In this document: piece after piece, positions 9,683 through 17,664 of the stretch | Position numbering within the stretch: the stretch's first letter is position 1 | Layout of the letters: each line of letters starts with the position of its first letter | Assembly (NCBI RefSeq): GCF_019145205.1 | Contig: NZ_JAHSTT010000014.1 | Location: 62,001-126,000 of the forward strand | Source of the DNA: Pseudomonas khavaziana | GTDB taxonomy: Bacteria > Pseudomonadota > Gammaproteobacteria > Pseudomonadales > Pseudomonadaceae | Length of the DNA: 64,000 bases | Reading direction: 5' to 3' | Position numbers and translations under genes: made by a program | Notes under the pieces: generated by a model | Told to the model about the DNA's origin: nothing | The model's input: the letters and a program-made list of their open reading frames with translations, nothing else | Databases searched by the model: none

Positions 9683-10254
9683 TGGCAGGCAGGTTGATCT
9701 ATCTCATCGGGCCATCGGGTTCGGGCAAGGACAGCCTGCTGGATGCCGCGCGCCCGCGTTTGGTCGAGCGCGGCTGTCGCCTGGTACGCCGGGTAATCAC
9801 GCGCTCGGCAGAGGCAGTGGGCGAAGCGGCACAAGGGGTGAGCCCGGGGCAGTTTGCGGCGATGGATGCCCAGGGCGCGTTTGCCTTGAGCTGGCAGGCC
9901 AATGGCTTGTCCTATGGAATTCCTCGTGAGATCGACGACTGGCTGGCAGCCGGGGACGATGTGCTGGTCAATGGCTCCCGCGCCCACCTGGCGCAGACCC
10001 GCGAGCGTTATCCGAGGTTGCTGGTGCTGCTGCTGACGGTGGATCAGGCCGTGTTGCGCCAGCGCTTGATCGCACGGGGGCGAGAATCCCAGGAGGACAT
10101 CGAAGAGCGCCTGGCGCGCAATGCGCGGTTTACTGCCGAACTGATCGCTGGCAATGGCGCGGGCTTGTTTGTACTGGATAACTCCGGCCCATTGGAACAT
10201 ACCGTCGCCCGTCTGCTGTGCTGCCTGGATCACGGGCACTCGGTATGCGCCTGA
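9682..10254 (+). CDS. phnN: PhnN, ribose 1,5-bisphosphate phosphokinase
   Basis: PhnN makes PRPP from ribose 1,5-bisphosphate, a late step of C-P lyase phosphonate use. The 190-residue ORF starts at the ATG in the TGATG junction with the phnM remnant. It carries a guanylate-kinase-like P-loop (IGPSGSGKDSLL, residues 8-19), the RRVITR segment and a C-terminal lid region (RQRLIARGRESQEDIEERL). Length and motifs are intact, so the protein may still be made. The flanking phnM and phnP are broken, leaving this gene stranded. An in-frame ATG-like extension to 9475 exists but runs through phnM coding sequence and is not the start. Confidence 0.88.
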   Translation: MAGRLIYLIGPSGSGKDSLLDAARPRLVERGCRLVRRVITRSAEAVGEAAQGVSPGQFAAMDAQGAFALSWQANGLSYGIPREIDDWLAAGDDVLVNGSRAHLAQTRERYPRLLVLLLTVDQAVLRQRLIARGRESQEDIEERLARNARFTAELIAGNGAGLFVLDNSGPLEHTVARLLCCLDHGHSVCA

Positions 10255-10337
10255 CCCTGCTCGGCAACGGCGATGCATGGCAAGTTCAGGTGTACGGTTG
10301 CGAATGCGCGGCATGCGGGTTTGCTTCGTCTGAATAG
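10245..10337 (+). pseudogene. phnP: phnP 5' stub, truncated after about 25 codons
   Basis: Overlapping the phnN stop by ten bases is an ATG reading MRLTLLGNGDAWQVQVYGCE, then CAACGFASSE and a TAG. This resembles the N-terminus of PhnP, the cyclic phosphodiesterase of C-P lyase operons (MRLTLLGTGDA...QVPVYGC.C.AC). After the CAAC motif the similarity ends and the sequence becomes AT-rich. The breakpoint near 10316-10325 is therefore a candidate left boundary of the inserted serralysin-like island. Confidence 0.8.
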
Positions 10338-10756
10338 GGGGGGCTTGCGGTACGGGGTCGTGACCTCGGAGCTCACCGTATTCATTGGTAATCGCCAAGT
10401 GCGGTAAAAGTCATTCGTGTTCGATTATCCGTTTGTTGGGTAATACTGTTGTGTGAGTGTTTATCCGTGTTGTGTCATTCTGAAATTTCAAGGTTCTATG
10501 TTGCAAGGTTTAAAGGTGTGCACGTTTTGTGAGGTTTTTTAGTTGTGGGTAAATGTATTCTTGTGGTGTCGTGAAATCGGTCTAACGTACATGAAGTGAC
10601 GTTTTAAGTTGAAATAGAAGAGGTGTTGTTTGGTGTTTTTGATTGTGGGAATTTAACGCCGCTTTGATCGCGTGCTCGTATATTTTCACAGCGAATTTCG
10701 CCCTCGGCAGACTACATTGATTTTAATTATTTCAACTTGGATAGGCGGATTTTAAA
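10338..10756. other. AT-rich intergenic region, left edge of the island
   Basis: No gene is visible in these 419 bases. The composition changes abruptly after the phnP stub to AT- and G/T-rich sequence unlike the flanking operons. It probably contains the promoter of the first Pro-rich gene; I could not choose one convincing -35/-10 pair. Confidence 0.6.
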
Positions 10757-12669
10757 ATGCAGGTTAATGTTTCCAGTGTGGGGTCTCGAAGTGATGGCTT
10801 TTCCAGTGCCCCAAGACAATTTAATCCTCTGAGCAGACCGAGTGAAACTAATAAGTCCAACATGGATAGTGGCCGTCAGAGTGTCTCTACTCCATGTCCT
10901 CGTAATACCCCTGCATTCAGTCCGTTCTACAGCCCGTTGGAGGGCGAGGACTATCATGTCGATAGGCATCCCTCTAGAAGTACTGATAAGAGTGTTTTCA
11001 ACGGCTTTCAAGGCCGAAGCAGCGTATTAAACGGGCTGGCGGAAAATTTTAACGGATTCAGGCAGGTAATGAGTCGCTGTGGGGGATCTATCAACCCCAA
11101 TCCGTGTCCACCTCCGAGGCCGTGGCCTGAACCCTGTCCAGAACCGCAGCCCAGACCTTACCCGTGTCCACCGCCAAGGCCAGAACCCTGTCCGCGCCCG
11201 CAGCCGCGGCCGGTACCATGTCCGCCGCCGCGACCGAGACCTGAGCCGTATCCTGAGCCAAGGCCGGAGCCGCGTCCGGCACCGCAGCCCAGGCCCGCGC
11301 CTTATCCGCAACCGAGGCCTGAACCGTATCCGCAACCCCAGCCAAGGCCGGAGCCGCGTCCGGCACCGCAGCCCAGGCCTGAACCGTATCCGCAGCCCCA
11401 GCCAAGGCCGGAGCCGCGTCCGGCACCGCAGCCCAGGCCCGCGCCTTATCCGCAACCGCAGCCGAGGCCTGAACCGTATCCGCAGCCCCAGCCAAGGCCG
11501 GAGCCGCGTCCGGCACCACAGCCAAGGCCCGCGCCTTATCCGCAACCGGAGCCGAGGCCTGAACCGTATCCGCAGCCCCAGCCAAGGCCGGAGCCGCGTC
11601 CGGCACCGCAGCCAAGGCCCGCGCCTTATCCGCAACCGGAGCCGAGGCCTGAACCGTATCCGCAGCCCCAGCCAAGGCCGGAGCCACGTCCGGCACCACA
11701 GCCGAGGCCCGCGCCACGTCCTGAATCGCAGCCTCAGCCAAGGCCATCTCCAGAACCATGCCCGACCCCAGAGCCGTGTCCGGAGCCTCAGCCATGTCCA
11801 GAACCATGCCCGACCCCAGAGCCGTGTCCGGAGCCTCAGCCATGTCCAGACCATGCCCGACCCCAGAGCCGTGTCAGGCCTCAGCCATGTCAGAACCATG
11901 CCCGACCCCAGAGCCATGTCCGGAGCCTCAGCCATGTCCAGAACCATGCCCGACCCCAGAGCCATGTCCGGAGCCCCAGCCATGTCCAGAACCATACCCG
12001 AGTCCAGAGCCATGCCCGGAACCCGAGCCTACACAGTGTTCACCGATGGACACCGTATACGGGTTTAACTCAAACACCGGAAATGCCGGTCGGTCCTTGG
12101 TAGCTTCCCATGACAAACCACAATTTGAAGTTGACGACAGGCAGGGTAATGACACATTCGACTTTTCCGGGTTCAGGCAGAACCAAGTCATCAATCTGGA
12201 GGCGGGTGCTTATTCAAGTGTCGGCGGAAAACCCAACAATGTTTATATCAGCCCAGCGTCAGTTATCGAAAACGCCATTGGCGGCTCCGGCAATGATCGG
12301 ATAATCGGCAACGAGGCCAATAATGTATTGGTTGGGGGCGAAGGTGCAGACACGCTGCGAGGTGCAGGGGGACGCAATGTCTTCAAATACAACTCGGTAG
12401 CGGACTCTGGCTACGCAGCGGCTGATTTGCTCATTGACTTCAAGACCGGCTGGGACAAGATTGATTTATGCACCCTGGCAAACACTGCGGGAGTCAGTCT
12501 GAACTGTGTTGCCGACTTTACGGGCAAGCCCGGCGATACGGTTATTAAATACAATATGTACAGCGGTCGCTATTTTTTGGCGATCGACCTATCGGGCAAC
12601 GGCAGAAGTGACTTTCTTATAAAAAGTACGCGTCCGATCAGCCCTGATGATGTCATGGGCCTGGCTTGA
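10757..12669 (+). CDS. Pro-rich repeat protein with serralysin-type C-terminal domain, frameshifted
   Basis: One gene lies in two frames. The first runs 10757-12103; the second is open from 11758 and carries the rest to 12669. Corrected, it would encode about 637 residues. The order is: a unique 112-residue N-terminus without a signal peptide, about 310 residues of Pro/Arg/Gln/Glu repeats (RPEPYPQPQPRPEPRPAP) changing to Cys-containing CPTPEPCPEPQ units, then a C-terminal domain starting DTVYGFNSNTG. That domain has GGSGNDRII and GGEGADTLR calcium-type turns and an FKTGWDKIDL strand, as in the M10 serralysin C-terminal (type I secretion) domain. No HEXXH is present. A one-base deletion at 11850 breaks the frame; two more indels at about 11875 and 11890 cancel each other. 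If translated as written, the product ends at 12103 without the C-terminal domain. Its biological role is unknown. Confidence 0.7.
11110..11750 (+). repeat. Tandem repeat, 30-residue (90 bp) Pro/Arg-rich units
   Basis: Units recur at 11464, 11554 and 11644 with exact 90 bp spacing. Earlier related units at 11314 and 11374 are spaced 60 and 90 bp. All spacings are multiples of 30 bp, so unit gain or loss keeps the reading frame. Confidence 0.9.
11757..12010 (+). repeat. Tandem repeat, 16-residue (48 bp) Cys/Pro units with indels
   Basis: The CCCGACCCC/CCCGAGTCC anchor recurs at 11761, 11809, 11856, 11901, 11949 and 11997. Spacings are 48, 47, 45, 48 and 48, so two units have lost one and three bases. 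The 47-base unit causes the uncompensated frameshift. Confidence 0.9.
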
Positions 12670-13586
12670 GTACGGCGCTGGCTGGATGATAAGCGTGAGT
12701 TGACGCTTTGCGTCAACCTCATGCCTGTCAATGCTCGTTTCAAGGAATGCCACGGCACATCTCGCTATACGCCGATAAAAATCACTATCTCGTTACCTAA
12801 TGACAGGCTGGTTACTCGCTTGATACCGCGTACAAGCCTGTCAACCTGATGTGCGCTGCTGCTTTGGCGGCATCGCGCATGCGCTTGTTTCGTAGGCCTG
12901 GATCGAGCCCGCTGGCTTGATCATATCACCCGCACGTTGACTCCAACCCAAACCCAATATTGTCTTGTCCGGCGCTCTTTGCGCCAACGGCAGACGGTTG
13001 CATGCCTGTTTCATATAGGTCTGCATTTTCCTGCAGCAAATCCGCGCATGCCTGGTCATTAGGTCTTTATGCCAGTTGTTCATAGACTCGGGGTCGGCCT
13101 TGTCAGAATGATCGGTTGTGGCAGTGTATTAATTTACGGTGTGGCGAAGGCGTGGATTTAATAAGTTGAAGAAGGTAACGTTTTTCGTTCGACTCTTACT
13201 CAGTATTCTCTTGTTTAGTTGCAGCGGAGTGTAGGTAGAGGAGTTTGCACTGAAATGCCGGCTCGAAGCTGCGTCTTGGAGTGTTATCTGTTTGTGAGTA
13301 ATGGGTTGCAACCGAAATGGATTATGAGTGTGTGAGTTCTTGTTTTTTCAATATAAATCAGTTGGTTGGCGCAGTTGTAGTGGCGTATGGGGTGCAGGTG
13401 TTGTTGCGGGACGTTGCGCCTCTATCGCCAAAGTATTTTGAGATTTTAGAGTGTGTCGGAGTGCACTAATTAGTGTCTGGCGGACAGCGTATCTCTGTGC
13501 GAACTTAAGGGGGTGCCGACAAGTGCTATTGCTCGTATGGAGTGGGAGTACGATGTTTTGGGTTATTGCATGAGGACTTAGGTTGT
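12670..13586. other. Long gap without a convincing gene
   Basis: About 900 bases separate the first Pro-rich gene from the protease gene. The left half is moderately GC-rich and the right half is AT-rich. The short minus-strand frames here (for example 12841-13083, 80 codons) lack a plausible ribosome site and resemble nothing I know. I see a weak hairpin at 12699-12717 and otherwise nothing assignable. The right end must hold the protease promoter. Confidence 0.55.
12699..12717 (+). terminator. Possible weak terminator hairpin after the first Pro-rich gene
   Basis: The stem GTTGACGC/GCGTCAAC with a TTT loop lies 30 bases after the stop. No T run follows, so termination is uncertain. Confidence 0.35.
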
Positions 13587-15281
13587 ATGAAATTATCAGG
13601 ACCAACCGCTATTGATGTTTCGCAAGAAAAGGATTTTGCTGCTCGGGGGGCTATGAGTTCTGAGCGGTTGAGGCCGTCCTACGCCCTCAATAGTAAAAAA
13701 GCGCTATTCACGACTGAGCAGGCTGGAAAACATATCACTCGGCGTGACTTCCGATTTCATGACCGTAATGGTGATCAGAAGATTGACCTGTCATTCCGGA
13801 TTTCCAAGGAGTTCACACCGCAGCAGGCAGAACTGGCCAGGCAAGCATTGAAATCCTGGCAGGATATCGCCAACGTGACGTTCACTGAAAACGCCGCGAA
13901 CCTCGACGGTCATGTTGATATCGGTGGTATGCCAGGAACCAATAACGGTGTGGCTTCACTGCCAAATCGGTACTTAAGAAATACATTCGCTAATATCGGC
14001 ACGGCAGATGCGGGCACAAACCCTAGGCAGGGCGGGTTCTTTCGCCAAGTACTGATTCATGAAACAGGACATGCAATCGGGCTGGAGCACCCGGGTAAAT
14101 ATGATGGTTCCGGGACCTATGCAACGCACGCCGAGTATGCCGGGGACACTCGAGCCCGTAGTGTCATGAGCTATTTCTCGGAAAGGAATCAACCGGGGCA
14201 TGATTTCCATTCGCTGCATCCCTCTGCGCCGATGATGGACGACATTGCTGCAGCCCAGCGGCTATATGGGGCTAATACCAATACGCGTAATACCGATACG
14301 ACCTATGGGTTCAACTCCAATACGAATCGTGACGCCCTGAGCCTGAAAACGGCCAATGACAATCCTGTCTTTTGTGTGTGGGACGGTGGCGGTAACGACA
14401 CGCTGGACTTCTCCGGGTTCTCTCAGGATCAGAAGATCAATCTCAATGCCGAGTCGTTTTCAGATGTGGGGGCATTGAAAGGTAATGTCTCTATTGCCAA
14501 GGGCGTCACCCTGGAGAACGCCGTGGGGGGCACCGGGAACGACGCTTTGATAGGCAACCACGTTGCCAATCGCCTGACCGGTGGAGGCGGAGCCGACAGT
14601 TTGCAAGGCGGTGGTGGTGCAGACACGTTTGTCTATGACCATACCAGTGATTCAACCCCGGATAACCCTGACGTCATCCTCGATTTCGAGAGCGGCGTGG
14701 ACCGTCTGGATGTCTCTGCGCTGTTCAAAGGAACGAATATCAAGGCGCTGACATTCGGCGAGCGCCTGACCGGTCAACCTGGCCAAGCCGTGTTGAACTA
14801 CGACGAGGGCAGTGGAGAGGGAAGTTTCGCCTTGGACCTGACCGGAAATGGTAGGGCTGATGTATTGATAAAGAGTATTGGCCGGATAAATGCCGATGAT
14901 GTGTACCACGGCGTCAGCCCCTCGGTAGATCCTGAACCGGAGAATCCGGAGCCGGATACGCGGCCCGAGCCGAAAAAGCCGAAGGTCGATTCATTTCCGG
15001 ACTCGTGTAGGCCCACGCCGAAGCCACGTCAAGATGCGTGTGAGCCCAGGCCGAAGCCACGCGCAGTCTTATGTGAGCCGAAACCAGAACGACGTGCGCC
15101 GACGCCAGCCTCATGTGTCATAAGCACGATCAACGAACGCGGGCCTAAAACTAATGCGCCTCCCATGCGGCCGGCAGTTGACGGCAAGACCGGTGCCGAT
15201 CAGCGTCGATCGACATTGATGCCCGCATCTGATCAATGGGCCTTTACAGCGCGCGCATGGGGCGGATCGGTTCACGGGTGA
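13587..15281 (+). CDS. Serralysin-like zinc metalloprotease (M10B) with Pro-rich C-terminal tail
   Basis: The 564-residue protein has the serralysin catalytic domain. The zinc site is HETGHAIGLEHP (H158, E159, H162, H168), followed by the Met-turn SVMSY (M194, Y196) and the closing helix AAAQRLYGAN (residues 221-230). A parallel beta-roll domain begins TTYGFNSNT, with turns GGTGNDALI, GGGGADSLQ and GGGGADTFV (residues 314-349). The family is exported by AprDEF-type type I secretion with no N-terminal signal; none is seen here. Unusually, about 120 Pro/Arg/Cys-containing residues follow the point (DDVYHGV) where relatives end with their secretion signal. I chose ATG 13587 because GAGGA lies at 13572-13576; a GTG at 13542 is in frame. 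No inhibitor or transporter genes are adjacent. Confidence 0.9.
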   Translation: MKLSGPTAIDVSQEKDFAARGAMSSERLRPSYALNSKKALFTTEQAGKHITRRDFRFHDRNGDQKIDLSFRISKEFTPQQAELARQALKSWQDIANVTFTENAANLDGHVDIGGMPGTNNGVASLPNRYLRNTFANIGTADAGTNPRQGGFFRQVLIHETGHAIGLEHPGKYDGSGTYATHAEYAGDTRARSVMSYFSERNQPGHDFHSLHPSAPMMDDIAAAQRLYGANTNTRNTDTTYGFNSNTNRDALSLKTANDNPVFCVWDGGGNDTLDFSGFSQDQKINLNAESFSDVGALKGNVSIAKGVTLENAVGGTGNDALIGNHVANRLTGGGGADSLQGGGGADTFVYDHTSDSTPDNPDVILDFESGVDRLDVSALFKGTNIKALTFGERLTGQPGQAVLNYDEGSGEGSFALDLTGNGRADVLIKSIGRINADDVYHGVSPSVDPEPENPEPDTRPEPKKPKVDSFPDSCRPTPKPRQDACEPRPKPRAVLCEPKPERRAPTPASCVISTINERGPKTNAPPMRPAVDGKTGADQRRSTLMPASDQWAFTARAWGGSVHG

Positions 15282-15580
15282 CAGCGCAAAATTTATCCAA
15301 ATAAGGCGCCCTCTCCGGCAGGCAATTGCTGGTCGAAGCCTCTAAAAGTAGTGCTGAAAAGTGCCGATTATCATGGGTTGGAAGTAGTCATTTTTTTTGC
15401 ACCTATCAGCAGGATGGGTGTAGGACGTATTAACAGTTTATTTATTTTATTTTTATTTAGTTGCTGGCTGAAAGGCGTTTTATCGTCAGATAGTTAGCAA
15501 TTTAGTAGTTCGTAAGTGTTGAGCTTGCGGAGCGTTGGCTGTTGTTTTATATAACTAACTAACTAAGTAAGGTGTGAAGT
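15282..15580. other. AT-rich intergenic region before the second Pro-rich gene
   Basis: No gene is visible. The last 160 bases are rich in T and A (for example TTTATTTATTTTATTTTTAT) and end in ACTAACTAACTAAGTAAGG, which supplies the ribosome site of the next gene. Confidence 0.55.
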
Positions 15581-17531
15581 ATGGTTAATGTGAATCTATC
15601 TGGTTTGAACTCCTATGTACCTACATTAGATACGGCCCCTAAGCCATTGCCGGCGGCACCGTCGAGGGCCTATGGGGGAAAAGAGCCTGTGGGTACCTCC
15701 AACGACTCGCATTATGGAAATGATCCATCGATCTCAAAAGGGGCCAGATTGCTGAGTCTTTCTGCGCAGTCGGCAGGTGGGCTTTCCAGCCTGCAACGGC
15801 TATATGGATCGAATATGAGTCCGACTGCATCAGGTCTGCTGCAGGCTGGTGAAACAATGATCGGCAATAGGCTTCTCTTGAGTATGGGGGGAGTGGACGG
15901 CAATGTTCTGACTGCTAATTGCCTGCCTATGCCGAAGGGGGAGGAGATCAAGCCCAAAGGTGAGCAGCCCAAGCCGGCCGCTGGGGAGATCAAGCCCAAA
16001 GGTGAGCAGCCCAAGCCGGCCGTTGAGGAGATCAAGCCCAAAGGTGAGCAGCCCAAGCCGGCCGCTGGGGAGATCAAGCCCAGAGGCGGGCAACCCAAGC
16101 CGGCTAGTGAGCAAACAAGGCCAGCCGGCGATCAGCCTCAGCCATTCTGTGAAGAGATAGTGCCAAAAAACGATCAGTCCAGGCCTGCTGGTGATAAGCC
16201 TAAACCTGTCGGCTTTGACGCCAAAACAGAAGGTGGCCAGCCTAAGCCAACCGGAGCGGACACCAGGCCAACGGGTGATAAACCCAAGGTCGCACCGCAA
16301 GGGGACCAGCCCAAGGCAACCGGAGCGGACACCAGGCCAACGGGTGATAAACCCAAGGTCGCACCGCAAGGGGACCAGCCCAAGGCAACCGGAGCGGACA
16401 CCAGGCCAACGGGTGATAAACCCAAGGTCGCACCGCAAGGACCAGCCCAAGGCAACCGGAGCGGACACCAGGCCAACGGGTGATAAACCCAAGGTCGCAC
16501 CGCAAGGGGACCAGCCCAAGACAACCGGAGCGGACACCAGGCCAACGGGTGATAAACCCAAGGTCGCACCGCAAGCGGACCAGCCCAAGGCAACCGGAAC
16601 GGACACCAGGCCAACGGGTGATAAACCCAAGGTCGCACCGCAAGCGGACCAGCCCAAGGCAACCGGAACGGACACCAGGCAAACGGGTAATAAACCCAAG
16701 GTAGCGGGTGAGGAAAACCGACCGCAAGGGGACAAGCCCAAGGTCGCCGGGGAGCAGACCAATCCCAAAATCGATCCTGCTAAGCCACAGGGCAATCAGC
16801 CGCACCCCCCAGTGGGGCCCAAGCCCAAAGCCCCGGATTCGTCTATTGACACGACCAATGTCAAGCCAACAGGTCCAGACGCACCCGTTGACACAATCTA
16901 TGGGTTTAATTCCAATACTGGCAGGCCGGAAACGACGCTTACATCTGCTACGGATAAACCACAGTTCAACATCTGGGATACGAAAGGGGTCGATACCTTT
17001 GATTTCTCCGGCTTCAAACAGGACCAGATCATCGACTTGCGCAGTGGTTCGCTTTCCAGCGTGGGCGGCTTGCGGGAGAACGTCAGGATCGGTACCTCGA
17101 CCGTGATCGAAAATGCAGTGGGTGGTAGCGGTAACGACCGAATCATTGGTAACAGTGCCGATAACGTGCTGGTCGGTGGTGCAGGCGCCGATAACCTGGT
17201 TGGGGGCGGTGGTTGGAACACGTTCAAGTTCAACGCTTTTTCCGACTCTACCCGCACGCAAGCCGATTTGCTGTTGGACTTCAACACGGGTCAGGACAAG
17301 ATTGATCTGTCGCAAATGGCCATTGATGGCAAGGTTGCATTTAACTTCGTTGAGGAATACACCGGTAAGGCCGGCGATACCATTATCAAGTTCAACCCGC
17401 AAACAGGGCGTTACTTGTTGGCGATAGACTTGGATGGTGACGGCAAGACGGATTTCCTTATCAAGAGCACTCGAATGATCAGCCCGGAAGATGTCATCGG
17501 GTTGAACATAAGGGATGCTGGTTATCTGTAA
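15581..17531 (+). CDS. Pro/Lys-rich repeat protein with serralysin-type C-terminal domain, frameshifted
   Basis: This gene lies in two frames: 15581-16483, and a second open from 16191 that runs to 17531. The corrected product is about 650 residues. The N-terminal 118 residues include LQRLYGSN (71-78), which resembles the closing helix of a serralysin catalytic domain, but there is no HEXXH. Then come 14-residue EIKPKGEQPKPAAG units, 23-residue GADTRPTGDKPKVAPQGDQP units, and a C-terminal beta-roll starting DTIYGFNSNTG, with GGSGNDRII and GGAGADNLV turns and FNTGQDKIDL. Two Gs are missing at 16440/16441 (CAAGGACC instead of CAAGGGGACC), which breaks the frame inside the repeats. As written, translation stops at 16483 and the beta-roll is lost. 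The start ATG follows AAGGTGTGAAGT. The role is unknown. Confidence 0.7.
15943..16100 (+). repeat. Tandem repeat, 14-residue (42 bp) Lys/Pro units
   Basis: About four units of GAGATCAAGCCCAAAGGTGA type are spaced 42 bp apart, with the last diverging. They encode EIKPKGEQPKPA(A/V). Confidence 0.85.
16237..16720 (+). repeat. Tandem repeat, seven 23-residue (69 bp) units, one short by 2 bp
   Basis: The anchor CACCAGG recurs at 16261, 16330, 16399, 16466, 16535, 16604 and 16673. Spacing is 69 bp except for 67 bp between the third and fourth, which is the frameshifting 2-base loss. The units are almost identical at the DNA level, implying recent amplification. Confidence 0.92.
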
Positions 17532-17577
17532 CGCTGTAATGGCGAGCTAGCAACCATCGCCTTTGGAGTAAGACAGG

Positions 17578-17613
17578 GCAGGACTTTTTCATATGATCAA
17601 GTCCTGCTTTTTT
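17578..17613 (+). terminator. Rho-independent terminator after the second Pro-rich gene
   Basis: The stem GCAGGACTT/AAGTCCTGC with a 12-base loop is followed by six Ts. It closes the serralysin-like island on its right side. Confidence 0.85.
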
Positions 17614-17664
17614 GTGCCTGTGATTATGTGTGCCCAACATTGCCTGATCTTGGTCACACCGTTC

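Noticed and set aside
10757-12010. The repeated DNA of the island as a CRISPR array
   Set aside because: Units are contiguous tandem coding repeats with no unique spacers, and lie in frame with a protein that continues into a recognised domain.
11027-12013. Long Arg/Leu- or Ala-rich minus-strand frames through the Pro-rich repeats (also 15830-17402)
   Set aside because: Repeats without stops in any frame give long open frames on both strands. The product composition (WLRPWLGLRIRF and the like) is repeat-driven and the flanks do not continue as protein.
11758-12103. Treating the overlap of two frames in the first Pro-rich gene as two separate genes
   Set aside because: The repeat spacing shows that one coding frame passes from the first to the second frame at a one-base loss. 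There is no start signal for an independent downstream gene.
11840-12103. Programmed ribosomal frameshifting to explain both broken Pro-rich genes
   Set aside because: The two genes would need shifts in different directions (-1 and +1), and I see no slippery heptamer with a following pseudoknot. Indels in repeats are simpler.
12841-13083. An 80-codon minus-strand ORF in the island gap
   Set aside because: No ribosome site, unusual composition and no recognisable family. I left it out as a gene but flagged the region.
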